From the NCBI RefSeq assembly GCF_014647855.1, contig NZ_BMPZ01000001.1, positions 310,001 through 374,000 of the forward strand: a DNA stretch of 64,000 nucleotides. Direction: 5' to 3'. This stretch comes from Shewanella gelidii (GTDB lineage: Bacteria > Pseudomonadota > Gammaproteobacteria > Enterobacterales > Shewanellaceae). Positions 56,177-64,000 of the stretch are shown one piece after another. The position numbers and the translations under genes were made by a program. Within the stretch, counting starts at the first letter, position 1; every line of letters begins with the position of its first letter. The notes under the pieces are model-generated. The model saw only the letters and a list, made by a program, of their open reading frames with translations, ran no database searches and was not told where the DNA came from.

Positions 56177-57790
56177 ATGAAACAGTTCGTTGAACACCAA
56201 TCTGACATATTGGTTATTGGCAGCGGTGCCGCTGGCCTTACTCTTGCGCTTCACCTAGCAGAAAAAGCTAAGGTTATTTTGCTTTCCAAAGGACCACTTT
56301 TTGAAGGTTCCACATACTACGCGCAAGGCGGGATCGCATCAGTATTTGACGAAACCGATACTGTCGAATCCCATGTTGATGATACCTTAATCGCTGGCGC
56401 AGGCCTGTGTCACAAACCTGTTGTCAGTTATACAGCAGAAAATGCTCGAAGTGCGATGCAATGGCTTATTGATTGCGGAGTCGCTTTTGATAAAGAAGAA
56501 TCCACTTCCGGTGACAATCAAAATGCACCGTATCATCTTACACGGGAGGGCGGGCATAGCCATCGACGCATCTTACATGCCGCTGATGCGACCGGTCGAG
56601 AAGTCCAAAATACTTTACAAGCCCGCGCGCTCTCGCATCCAAACATTACCGTTTTACAAAGATATAATGCTATCGATTTGGTGACCACACGTAAACTCGG
56701 CTTATCAGGCAACCGCGTGTTAGGCGCTTATGTTTGGAATCGCGAACTGGAACAAGTCGAAACCGTCAAAGCTCGATTTGTAACGCTGGCAACCGGCGGC
56801 TGTTCGAAAGTATATCAGTACACATCGAACCCAGATATTGCATCTGGAGACGGTATAGCAATGGCGTGGCGCGCTGGTTGCAGAGTTGCCAATATGGAGT
56901 TCAATCAATTCCACCCAACGTGCTTGTATCATGCAGATGCTAGAAACTTTTTGCTGACGGAGGCACTTCGAGGTGAAGGGGCCATACTTGTTCGCCCTGA
57001 TGGCAGTCGATTTATGCCAGAATTTGATGAGCGTGCAGAACTCGCTCCAAGAGACATCGTAGCGCGTGCAATTGACTTTGAAATGAAGCGACTCGGTGTA
57101 GATTGTGTCTATTTAGATATTAGTCATAAATCCGAAGCGTTCATTACCAAGCACTTCCCAACCATTCACCAACGGTGTGTAGAGCTCGGAATCGACATTA
57201 CCAAAGAGCCGATTCCAGTCGTCCCTGCTGCGCACTATACCTGTGGCGGTGTCATGACCGACTTAACTGGTCAGACGGATTTGAATGGTTTATACGCCAT
57301 CGGTGAAGTCGCCTATACCGGTTTACATGGTGCTAACCGACTGGCAAGTAACTCTTTGTTGGAATGTTTGGTCTTTGCTCGAGCTGCGGCCCATGATATT
57401 GAAGGTTCATTAAATAAAACCATCGACATCGCTGAGATCCCTGCGTGGGACGAAAGCCAAGTGTCCAACTCCGACGAAGAGGTAATCATTGCCCATAACT
57501 GGCACGAATTAAGATTATTTATGTGGGATTATGTCGGCATTGTACGAAGCGACAAACGTTTAGAGCGCGCTTTAAGACGTTGTAATATGCTACAGCAGGA
57601 AATACACGAATATTACAGTCACTTCAGAGTCAGTAATAATTTACTGGAGCTTCGTAATTTAGTGCAAGTAGCGGAACTCATTATTCGCTGTGCAATGGAA
57701 CGTAAAGAAAGCCGAGGCTTGCATTATAATATTGACCACCCTCTGCAAGTCGACAGCCCTACCCCGACAATTTTGCAGCCCAATACTTAA
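56177..57790 (+). CDS. nadB: L-aspartate oxidase
   Basis: 537 residues (E. coli 540). FAD enzyme that oxidises L-aspartate to iminoaspartate for quinolinate and NAD synthesis. FAD site [18 protein letters not shown] at the N terminus; [37 protein letters not shown] segment, [28 protein letters not shown] and [16 protein letters not shown] are family-specific. Divergent from rpoE, the standard neighbour. Confidence 0.97.
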   Translation: MKQFVEHQSDILVIGSGAAGLTLALHLAEKAKVILLSKGPLFEGSTYYAQGGIASVFDETDTVESHVDDTLIAGAGLCHKPVVSYTAENARSAMQWLIDCGVAFDKEESTSGDNQNAPYHLTREGGHSHRRILHAADATGREVQNTLQARALSHPNITVLQRYNAIDLVTTRKLGLSGNRVLGAYVWNRELEQVETVKARFVTLATGGCSKVYQYTSNPDIASGDGIAMAWRAGCRVANMEFNQFHPTCLYHADARNFLLTEALRGEGAILVRPDGSRFMPEFDERAELAPRDIVARAIDFEMKRLGVDCVYLDISHKSEAFITKHFPTIHQRCVELGIDITKEPIPVVPAAHYTCGGVMTDLTGQTDLNGLYAIGEVAYTGLHGANRLASNSLLECLVFARAAAHDIEGSLNKTIDIAEIPAWDESQVSNSDEEVIIAHNWHELRLFMWDYVGIVRSDKRLERALRRCNMLQQEIHEYYSHFRVSNNLLELRNLVQVAELIIRCAMERKESRGLHYNIDHPLQVDSPTPTILQPNT

Positions 57791-57810
57791 GCCCTAGATG
57801 ACCATTAACC

Positions 57811-57832
57811 GGCAGCAACTCAGCTTGCTGCC
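57811..57832. repeat. Hairpin downstream of nadB
   Basis: GGCAGCAA-CTCAGC-TTGCTGCC, 20 bases after the nadB stop. No T-run, so at best a Rho-assisted or processing hairpin. Confidence 0.45.
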
Positions 57833-57946
57833 AAAAATCAACCAACGTTTCAACTGTTCAAGATTCAACAGCTTTCAAAACTAATGTCGAGCAGGAGATC
57901 AATCTCTACGCTTGACAGTAATTCACTCTATAGACGCAACGACAAC

Positions 57947-58399
57947 CTAAATATTTATAGGTTTTGAGTTGATCAAGATTCGACTTAAGTGCCGATATTG
58001 TTTCGTCGGTAACATATCCTGCCAAATAATGATCAGCTGCTTACCCCCCCTTTGGCTTTTATGATGAAAGCGAATATAGAAACAGCATGCTAAGGGAGTA
58101 ACCCAACGCCTTGAAGCCAATTCAAACTCAAGCGGTTCTGAATCAGAATGACGTCTTAGCTTGCCCTGCCCGTCCATATTTAACATGAGTTGGCACTGCC
58201 AAAACTGTAGCTGCCACAATTGCCAACCAAAAAAAGAACATAAGAAAAAACAGCTTAACCAAAACATCGCGAGCTCAAAGTGATTAACTACCGGGGGCCA
58301 AGCTAGCATCGAAGTCAAACAGACCGCGCCGAGCACCAGCCATGCTAGCCGTTGCTGAAAAGAAGCAACAACTCGAATGTTAAGGTGCTGCGCGTCCAC
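57947..58399 (-). CDS. ygfX: YgfX-like membrane protein (CptA)
   Basis: 150 residues with two N-terminal hydrophobic segments (about 17-35 and 40-58) followed by a soluble domain with RRWVTPLACCFYIRF and LIIIWQDMLPTKQYRHLSRI. Matches the YgfX family encoded next to sdhE; reported as a toxin-like regulator of the cytoskeleton in E. coli, a role that is debated. Overlaps the 3' end of sdhE by 20 bases. Start is a GTG at 58399 by frame; other starts are possible. Confidence 0.8.
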   Translation of the reverse strand: MDAQHLNIRVVASFQQRLAWLVLGAVCLTSMLAWPPVVNHFELAMFWLSCFFLCSFFGWQLWQLQFWQCQLMLNMDGQGKLRRHSDSEPLEFELASRRWVTPLACCFYIRFHHKSQRGGKQLIIIWQDMLPTKQYRHLSRILINSKPINI

Positions 58400-58628
58400 G
58401 AACTTTCACAATCATATCTGCAAGCGCTTGATCTGGGCATTGTTCATGCCCCATAAACCAAGCAAATAATTCTGGGTCTTCACACTCTAACAACCGAATA
58501 AAGTCTGATTTTCCCTGGTCATCGAGATGCTGATATTGATTCTCTACAAAAGGCTGGAATAATACATCAAGCTCTAACATACCTCGGCGACACGCCCATC
58601 TAACTCTCGCAATATCCATCAATTGCAC
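58380..58628 (-). CDS. sdhE: FAD assembly factor SdhE
   Basis: 82 residues (E. coli 88). Promotes covalent flavinylation of SdhA and FrdA. ARVRWACRRGMLELDVLFQP holds the essential RGxxELD motif, and FIRLLECEDPELFAWFMGH is also typical. Best start is GTG at 58628 with GGGAG eight bases upstream; an ATG at 58619 is the alternative. Operon with ygfX. Confidence 0.93.
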   Translation of the reverse strand: MQLMDIARVRWACRRGMLELDVLFQPFVENQYQHLDDQGKSDFIRLLECEDPELFAWFMGHEQCPDQALADMIVKVRGRAAP

Positions 58629-58690
58629 AATAGCAACTCCCGTTCAAAATCTAAAAAATGCTTCACTAGTTTAGCAGCTCCAAATGCAAG

Positions 58691-59599
58691 CTAAAACTGT
58701 TGTGATTGAATATCTTGCCCTGAAAAAAGCTCTGTAAAGTCAGTTTCTAGAAGACGCTTAACCGCTGGGTGCTGAATCATCCGCTCCGCAAACATGACAT
58801 GATATTCTTCTTTTATCTCATCGGTTTGTCCAATTAAAGCCACACCATGGGCTAAGATGTCTTGCTGATAAATAGAAGGCGCGACAAAAATCCCTTGTTT
58901 AAAATAGCCGAAAGCTTTCATCATCGCAGCATCATCAAACTCCCCTAGAATACTGACCTGAAGTTGGCAAGCATCAAACCATCGATAAAGCTGCTGACCA
59001 AGAGAAGTTTTAATTCCGGGGATCAAAAGCTTATCTTGCTCTAGGCACTGAGGAAATGGCTTAGAATATTGCCGCGATGAAAAAAAACTGATGCCGCACT
59101 CACCTAACTTTTTTGACAATATTTCGGGGTACTTTAGAGATTCGCCAGCACAATCGGAAAGGATCATATCGAGTTTGTGCGCTCGCAATTTTTCAATTAA
59201 ATGCTCATGAGTGGACTCGTAACATGCCAAATGCATGGTGCCGTCGCTCGGCACGACTGACAACAGCACCCGACTTGACAATGCTTTTGATAAAGCATCA
59301 GCAATACCAACTTCAAACAAAGTCGACTTATTCTTTTGGTAATTCAATAAGTCCACCATTTCATAGCTGAGGCTAAACATTTTATCAGCGTAACGATAAA
59401 CTACTTCCCCCAGTTCAGTGGGCGCCAGTTTCCGACCAACACGCTTAAACAAGCGTCCATCTAGGCGTTGTTCAAGAGCACGTATCTGCCCAGTGACAGT
59501 TTGTGGTGCCAAAAATAATGCCTCTGCCGCTTTGCTCACAGAGCCTTTTTTATGAACCATCCAAAAATAGTACAAGTGATTGTAATTTAGGTGCTTCAT
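58691..59599 (-). CDS. nhaR: LysR-type activator NhaR
   Basis: 302 residues. N-terminal winged HTH begins [20 protein letters not shown], then [20 protein letters not shown]. Effector domain has [21 protein letters not shown] and [20 protein letters not shown], close to E. coli NhaR. Activates nhaA in response to sodium. Transcribed in the same direction after nhaA, but separated from it by about 430 bases; AGAGGAGCGC precedes ATG 59599. Confidence 0.95.
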   Translation of the reverse strand: MKHLNYNHLYYFWMVHKKGSVSKAAEALFLAPQTVTGQIRALEQRLDGRLFKRVGRKLAPTELGEVVYRYADKMFSLSYEMVDLLNYQKNKSTLFEVGIADALSKALSSRVLLSVVPSDGTMHLACYESTHEHLIEKLRAHKLDMILSDCAGESLKYPEILSKKLGECGISFFSSRQYSKPFPQCLEQDKLLIPGIKTSLGQQLYRWFDACQLQVSILGEFDDAAMMKAFGYFKQGIFVAPSIYQQDILAHGVALIGQTDEIKEEYHVMFAERMIQHPAVKRLLETDFTELFSGQDIQSQQF

Positions 59600-59768
59600 G
59601 CGCTCCTCTGCCTAAAACGCTACTGAACTATTTGGCAGTCTAACAGGTTTTGTACAATATCCGTCAACTGCTGTTGGTGTTCAACTTTGAACTGTGTTTC
59701 GGTTTCAATCACACCGGCTTTGATCACCTGCAGACATGGAACTATGACTCGTAAGAAGTGGTATAAGC

Positions 59769-59870
59769 TTATTGAAAGTGCATTTCAGAGCGGTATGCTC
59801 GCATCCGATTGTCATCGTCATAACAGCCAACACGTGAAGCAATAGATTTATATATATCTAAGCACACCAT
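59769..59870 (-). CDS. Possible 33-residue ORF between nhaA and nhaR
   Basis: ATG 59870 follows AAGGA seven bases away. Product begins MVCLDIYKSIASRVGCYDDD and ends RSEMHFQ. Not recognised. The good ribosome-binding site and position in the nhaA-nhaR gap are the only support; it could be chance or a gene remnant. Confidence 0.25.
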   Translation of the reverse strand: MVCLDIYKSIASRVGCYDDDNRMRAYRSEMHFQ

Positions 59871-59898
59871 CGATGATTCCTTCCCCATTAGGCTATCG

Positions 59899-59919
59899 TT
59901 GGATGGAGCTTCCACCCAA
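59899..59919. repeat. Hairpin in the nhaA-nhaR gap
   Basis: TTGGATGGA-GCT-TCCACCCAA, one mismatch in nine. Part of the structured 430-base gap. Confidence 0.5.
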
Positions 59920-59987
59920 TGGATAAGCTTTCAGCGATTCGACATCAGCAATTGACATGCTGAGAGTCAACCGCAGCAAATCGTTGA

Positions 59988-60030
59988 CAGGATAATCGAT
60001 ATATTCATATCCATTATCCTGCAATTTTTT
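59988..60030 (+). terminator. Plus-strand terminator-like hairpin facing nhaA
   Basis: CAGGATAAT/ATTATCCTG arms with an inner ATAT pair, followed on the plus strand by TTTTTT. It would end a plus-strand transcript made in the nhaA-nhaR gap; no plus-strand gene is annotated there. Confidence 0.5.
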
Positions 60031-60033
60031 GAA

Positions 60034-61212
60034 TTAAACTGATTTAGGCTCGGTGTTGGGCAGCACTTTGGCTAACCAAACATATCCAATTAATGCTGAA
60101 GCAAGTGAGCCAACTAAAATTCCTAGTCGTGCTAAGTCACTATAAGCTTCTCCGCCATGCTCAAATGCAAGGGAGGCGATAAACATAGACATGGTAAAGC
60201 CCACACCACACATCACCGCTACAGGCGCTATGTGCTGCCACCCAATTCCTTTGGGTAATTCCGCCCATTTCAATTTAACGGCCATATAACTCATTAGCAT
60301 TACACCCAGAGGCTTACCAACGAGCAAGCCTAAAGCAATACCCACAGGTACCGGTGAAACAATATCCGTCAATTGCATACCACTTAAGTCAACACCAGCA
60401 TTAGCAAACGCAAATAAAGGTAGAATTAAAAAGGTACTCCATGGGTGAATACTATGTTCCAGCTTCTCCGATGGCGAACTCCCATCTTTTGCTCGCAGTG
60501 GAATACAGAATGCGATAATGACACCAGCCAGAGTTGCGTGAACCCCTGATTTCAAAACTGCAACCCAAAGTACCGCGCCAAGCATTCCATATGGACCTAG
60601 TGCCGTTACCCCTTTACGGTTTAAGGCCACTAAACCTACAATCGCAATACTTGCAATAAGAAGGCTCATCATCGACAAGTCACTGCTGTAAAACAGTGCG
60701 ATAATCACAACCACACCCAAATCATCAATAATGGCCAACGCCAATAAGAAAATTTTAAGAGCAACTGGCACACGACTGCCTAGCAAAGCCATGATGCCAA
60801 GGGCAAACGCAATATCAGTCGCGGCAGGAATCGCCCATCCGACTTTTGTGGTTGGGTCGCCACTGTTAAACATTAAGTAAATTAACGCAGGAAATATCAT
60901 GCCACCAATAGCAGCAAACGTAGGAAGTGATGCTTGCGCCCTAGTGGAAAGTGCGCCTTCTAAAAGCTCTCGTTTAACCTCTAAACCTATGAGCAAAAAG
61001 AAGATAGCCATTAAACCGTCGTTTATCCAAAGTAAAAGTGGTTTATTTATATCTAGTGCACCAACACGAACTTGCATTGGCGTATCTAAAAAAGTTAAGT
61101 AATAACTCGCAAATGGTGAGTTCGCCAATAACATCGCCACGACAACCGCAAGCATAAGTAAAATGCCCCCAGCAGATTCCTGACTTAAAAAGTTTTTAAT
61201 TGCCCGTTCCAT
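60034..61212 (-). CDS. nhaA: Na+/H+ antiporter NhaA
   Basis: 392 residues (E. coli 388), 12 membrane segments. Exchanges two protons for one sodium under alkaline or saline stress. The paired Asp of the ion site lies in LALAIIDDLGVVVIIALF (equivalent to D163/D164), and D133 is in WAIPAATDIAFALG; LKSGVHATLAGVIIAF and GIGFTMSMFIASLAF-like C-terminal segments are conserved. ATG 61212 has GGAGG five bases upstream; the frame starts four codons earlier at a TTG. Fits a marine lifestyle; nhaR lies downstream. Confidence 0.97.
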   Translation of the reverse strand: MERAIKNFLSQESAGGILLMLAVVVAMLLANSPFASYYLTFLDTPMQVRVGALDINKPLLLWINDGLMAIFFLLIGLEVKRELLEGALSTRAQASLPTFAAIGGMIFPALIYLMFNSGDPTTKVGWAIPAATDIAFALGIMALLGSRVPVALKIFLLALAIIDDLGVVVIIALFYSSDLSMMSLLIASIAIVGLVALNRKGVTALGPYGMLGAVLWVAVLKSGVHATLAGVIIAFCIPLRAKDGSSPSEKLEHSIHPWSTFLILPLFAFANAGVDLSGMQLTDIVSPVPVGIALGLLVGKPLGVMLMSYMAVKLKWAELPKGIGWQHIAPVAVMCGVGFTMSMFIASLAFEHGGEAYSDLARLGILVGSLASALIGYVWLAKVLPNTEPKSV

Positions 61213-61336
61213 GAATTCCTCCAATTTGAATTGGGGTAGTCTAATGGCTGCAATGACACATGAATAATCGATAGTTCAAGCCATTAACATCGGATATTCC
61301 GAGCTATTGATTTACTTTGTAATGATTTGTACAAAT

Positions 61337-61362
61337 AAAAAGCACTCTTGCGAGTGCTTTTT
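61337..61362 (-). terminator. Terminator of thyA
   Basis: AAAAAGCACTC-TTGC-GAGTGCTTTTT, 21 bases past the thyA stop. Confidence 0.9.
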
Positions 61363-61383
61363 CAACAAAACAAAAATAAGGAC

Positions 61384-62235
61384 TTAAACAGAAAACGGGT
61401 ATTTAATCGCTTCGTGATGTTGATAACCTTCCAATTCAAAGTCATCTAGAGTCACCCAAGTTTCCAAATCTTCTAAAGATTTAATATCTGGGTTAATTTT
61501 TAACGTAGGTGAGGGAAATGGCTCGCGCTTGAGCTGCACAGACTGCATTAAGTCCAACTGGTCTTCATAAATATGCGCATTAACAATTTTATGGTAAGCC
61601 ACACCAGGCTTATGCCCGGTAATTTGTGCAACTATCGCCAATAAAAAATAAACTTGAACCTGATTAAAGTTTAAGCCTAGTGGTACATCGCAAGAACGCT
61701 GGAAGCTATTGAGATACAAGGTATCACCAAGCAACGAAAAATTGTGGGTATGCATGCAGGGGCGCAAGCACCCCATGTGGAACTCACCAGGATTATAGAA
61801 GCTTAAAATCTCACCACGATCATCAATACCACGGCTTAAGTTATCAACAATCTTTTTGAACTGATCAATACTGCCACCATCAGGCTTACTCCATGCTCGG
61901 CCTTGAACGCCATAGACGCGCCCCATATCATCCTCACCTTTCCGGTGAGCATTATTTAACCAAGCTTGGTTTTCATTAGCATTGGCATTCCACGTGTTGC
62001 ATCCAATAGCTCGAAAATCAGCTGCATTATCATAACCACGCAAATAACCAAGCATTTCTGCAATCGCGCCCTTCCAAAAGCTTTTACGTGTCGTAATGAG
62101 AGGGAATTGCCCATCAGCGACTTGATAGGTCAAGTCTGCATTGATCACTGTTTTACAGCGTTTTCCGGTTCGTTCATTCTCAACCCAAACACCCTGTTCC
62201 ACAATGCGCTGACACAAATCAAGATATTGCTGCAT
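61384..62235 (-). CDS. thyA: Thymidylate synthase
   Basis: 283 residues (E. coli 264), the longer form common in Vibrio-like bacteria, with an insertion near residues 85-105. Methylates dUMP with methylene-THF. Catalytic Cys160 in [13 protein letters not shown], phosphate-binding Arg in [14 protein letters not shown], and the NAHIYEDQL motif are all present. N terminus [17 protein letters not shown]. Between nhaA and a TauE permease. Confidence 0.97.
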   Translation of the reverse strand: MQQYLDLCQRIVEQGVWVENERTGKRCKTVINADLTYQVADGQFPLITTRKSFWKGAIAEMLGYLRGYDNAADFRAIGCNTWNANANENQAWLNNAHRKGEDDMGRVYGVQGRAWSKPDGGSIDQFKKIVDNLSRGIDDRGEILSFYNPGEFHMGCLRPCMHTHNFSLLGDTLYLNSFQRSCDVPLGLNFNQVQVYFLLAIVAQITGHKPGVAYHKIVNAHIYEDQLDLMQSVQLKREPFPSPTLKINPDIKSLEDLETWVTLDDFELEGYQHHEAIKYPFSV

Positions 62236-62284
62236 GAACCCTAAAACCTCTTTTCTAAATTCAAGATGATGTAAATTTTCGGCG

Positions 62285-63085
62285 CTAGGATAGCATGAGC
62301 TTCAGTCCAATTACCGCAAGCAATACTGCAAATATTTTCTTTAGTACTGGTGTTGGCCAAGTACTCGCCGCTTTCACCCCCAGCGGTGCAGTCAACATGG
62401 ATGTCACCACGATTCCTACGAGTGCAGGTAGATAGATAAAACCAATCGCTCCAGTCGGCAAATCTGTTACATCCCAGCCAGCAATGATGTAGCCAATGGT
62501 TCCTGATGACGCAATCATTAGCCCTGTTGCCGATGAGAAGCCTACGGCTTTTCGCATCTGTAAACCACTCCAAGTGAGGTAAGGAACCAATAACACCCCA
62601 CCACCGATCCCCATTAAGCCGGCAATCAACGCGATGCACATAGAGACTGCAAATAATACAGGTTTTCCCGGCAGTTCTTTTTCGACTTCTGACTTAAATG
62701 GGAATGCCATTTGAATCGCCATCAGGACGACAAATACAGCAAAAATTCGTTTCAAATCTTCCGCTGAAATAAGTTCTGAGATTGATCCAGCAACAATTGC
62801 ACCCAAAATAATACCAGGCAGCATTGGCTTAAACAGCTCCCAAGGAATATTCCCCCGCTTATGATGGGCCCTTGCTGAAGACGCAGAGGTTAAGATAATC
62901 GCCGCAAGTGAGGTTGCAATCGCAATATGCGTTGGGTAAGCCACTTCAATTCCTGCAAACGGCAATATATATAAAAGCGCGGGAACAATAATTAAGCCGC
63001 CGCCTATGCCAAGCAAGCCCGCCATAAAGCCAACAAATGACCCAAGAACAACACAGCAAATAAACACGGTAATCAGACTTTCCAA
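62285..63085 (-). CDS. TauE/SafE family permease (YfcA-like)
   Basis: About 266 residues, eight membrane segments, with two internally repeated motifs: [20 protein letters not shown] near residues 20-39 and [20 protein letters not shown] near 150-169. This family exports sulfite, sulfoacetate or related anions; the substrate here is unknown. Likely start is TTG 63085 with AAGGTG six bases upstream; a GTG at 63094 is the alternative. It lies between ptsP and thyA, where many relatives also have lgt; lgt is not there. Confidence 0.88.
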   Translation of the reverse strand: MESLITVFICCVVLGSFVGFMAGLLGIGGGLIIVPALLYILPFAGIEVAYPTHIAIATSLAAIILTSASSARAHHKRGNIPWELFKPMLPGIILGAIVAGSISELISAEDLKRIFAVFVVLMAIQMAFPFKSEVEKELPGKPVLFAVSMCIALIAGLMGIGGGVLLVPYLTWSGLQMRKAVGFSSATGLMIASSGTIGYIIAGWDVTDLPTGAIGFIYLPALVGIVVTSMLTAPLGVKAASTWPTPVLKKIFAVLLAVIGLKLMLS

Positions 63086-63211
63086 CGCGAGCACCTTATT
63101 TGAATCGATGAGAGTAGGCTAAGTAGCTTAATCGAAATTGCCAGAGCTAGTAACCCCCGCAACTAAGCAAACCTCTATAAACTAAGATAAGTTTGGCTAA
63201 AGTATGACAAG

Positions 63212-63345
63212 CAGAGTGATGAAATTAGATTAGATAAAACAAAAGCGATAACACACTCACTTCGCGCTGTAGAACACAACCATTGCTGAGCGAACTTCAC
63301 GTTAAACCTTTAGCTTGCTCTACAAGGCGATTCATTATCACTCTG
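63212..63345. repeat. Long-range inverted repeat in the ptsP-TauE gap
   Basis: CAGAGTGAT (63212-63220) pairs with ATCACTCTG (63337-63345); inside it TGTAGA (63268-63273) pairs with TCTACA (63319-63324). The nested arrangement over 134 bases in a 300-base gap suggests a folded leader RNA or small RNA. Nothing else recognised in 63086-63384. Confidence 0.4.
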
Positions 63346-63384
63346 TGTTTGGGTAATCCAAATCTATTAAGAGATATTGCTCTC

Positions 63385-64000
63385 TTAGTTAAGAATTGAT
63401 GCTAATGATTTTTGCTTCAAAAAGTTAATGGCCACTGAACGGACTTGTTCACCATTTTTTTGTTGTAAAACTGCTGACAAGAGATCTTGAAGATCTGCCA
63501 ATGACAACCGGCGCATCAAATAATTGATTCGAGCCAATGCACCTTGGTTCATACTTAAATTGTCATACCCCAGCGCAACCAACATCATCGCACCAATAGG
63601 TTCACTGGCTAGTTCACCACACACGCTAATGGGTAAACTTAAACGTTGACAGTCACTACAGGCTCGCTCAAGCGCCCGTAAAACCCCAGGGTGATAACTA
63701 TCGAAAAGGGAGCTCACTCGCGGGTTATTCCGATCTACTGCGAGTAAGTATTGGGTTAAGTCATTGCTCCCAACAGACACAAAATCGACGCGTTTTGCAA
63801 CTTCATCGAGTTGATAAAGCAACGCTGGGACCTCTAGCATGACCCCCAGTTTGGGCCAGGTAATTTTACAACCGGCTTCGATTTTCAACTCATCAAATGC
63901 TTGACGCACATAGCTTAACGCTTGATCTATTTCATCAAGTGTACTCACCATGGGCAAAAGTATTTGTAACTGATCACTCCCTTCAGCTGCTTGTAACATC
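63385..64000 (-). CDS. ptsP: PTS enzyme I-Ntr (PtsP), C-terminal part, cut by the window edge
   Basis: 204 C-terminal residues are visible; the start lies beyond the right edge. Phosphoenolpyruvate-protein phosphotransferase of the nitrogen PTS, which phosphorylates NPr. The PEP-utilizing TIM barrel shows LLPMVSTLDEI, GVMLEVPALLY, FVSVGSNDLTQYLLAVDRNN (signature) and the catalytic Cys in SVCGELASEP. ptsP is upstream of thyA in this region in many gammaproteobacteria. Confidence 0.95.
   Translation of the reverse strand, partial: MLQAAEGSDQLQILLPMVSTLDEIDQALSYVRQAFDELKIEAGCKITWPKLGVMLEVPALLYQLDEVAKRVDFVSVGSNDLTQYLLAVDRNNPRVSSLFDSYHPGVLRALERACSDCQRLSLPISVCGELASEPIGAMMLVALGYDNLSMNQGALARINYLMRRLSLADLQDLLSAVLQQKNGEQVRSVAINFLKQKSLASILN

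Noticed and set aside
59640..60030. CsrB/CsrC-type RNA in the nhaA-nhaR gap because of several GGA motifs
   Set aside because: There are too few GGA motifs in hairpin loops on either strand, and none of the regular repeat structure of those RNAs.
1..64000. Mobile elements, CRISPR arrays, tRNA, rRNA, toxin-antitoxin or defence genes
   Set aside because: None recognised. Gene order is conserved chromosomal core, and the repeats found are short regulatory-type inverted or direct repeats.

Overview
The window looks like chromosomal core DNA from a marine gammaproteobacterium on the Alteromonadales/Vibrionales side. The gene order is the familiar one for that group: murJ|rpsT, thrLABC, aroF-tyrA, rpsP-rimM-trmD-rplS, ffh|ypjD-yfjD, rpoE-rseABC-lepA-lepB-rnc-era-recO-pdxJ-acpS, nadB opposite rpoE, and nhaA/nhaR. 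Many proteins match the length and catalytic-residue numbering of their E. coli counterparts (TalB K132, LepB S90/K145, chorismate mutase R11/R28/K39/D48/R51/E52/Q88). I cannot place it to genus. I see no insertion sequence, prophage, CRISPR array, tRNA or rRNA.

Layout. 1-5 kb: 5' part of murJ (runs off the left edge), rpsT, a small ArsR-type regulator, yaaA and an AgcS sodium:amino-acid symporter. 5-12 kb: a central-carbon block of phosphoketolase (behind a HexR-like palindrome), an OmpA-type porin, tal and pgi. 12-14 kb: a DUF3545 protein, a hemerythrin-like protein and nfo. 14-19 kb: the thrABC operon with an intact attenuator and a leader peptide (thrL). 19-23 kb: slyD, a small membrane protein, trpR, a cytochrome c' facing a cytochrome b561, and raiA. 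23-31 kb: aromatic amino-acid genes, with pheL-pheA on the plus strand and aroF-tyrA on the minus strand; between them lie hcp-hcr (nitrosative stress) and a small membrane protein. 31-37.5 kb: rpsP-rimM-trmD-rplS, ffh, and divergent ypjD and yfjD. 37.5-46 kb is the most accessory-looking part: a tight operon of TonB-dependent receptor, YfiR-like periplasmic protein and CHASE8-type/HAMP/GGDEF/EAL enzyme, then a very large alkaline-phosphatase-superfamily protein and a DUF962 (Mpo1-like) protein. 46-58 kb: acpS, pdxJ, recO, era, rnc, lepB, lepA, rseC, rseB, rseA and rpoE, with a sigma-E promoter in front of rpoE, then divergent nadB. 58-64 kb: ygfX-sdhE, nhaR, nhaA, thyA, a TauE/SafE permease and the 3' part of ptsP (runs off the right edge).

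How the genes work together. Amino-acid biosynthesis is controlled by classic leader-peptide attenuation for both thr and phe, and trpR is also present. Envelope stress genes (rpoE/rseABC) sit with secretion and translation genes (lepB, lepA). The TonB receptor/YfiR/c-di-GMP operon is best read as an outer-membrane-to-c-di-GMP signalling module.

Most notable observations: (1) PheA is 663 residues because a catalytically degraded DAHP-synthase-like domain is fused to its C terminus; (2) the TonB receptor-YfiR-GGDEF/EAL operon; (3) two complete attenuators with leader peptides; (4) a HexR-like operator upstream of phosphoketolase; (5) a sigma-E promoter and a 12-codon upstream ORF ahead of rpoE; (6) at least six genes whose best start is TTG; (7) several structured intergenic elements (nhaA-nhaR, ptsP-TauE, rseA-rseB). 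Start codons were reassigned where the ribosome-binding site or family alignment favoured a different one from the longest ORF.
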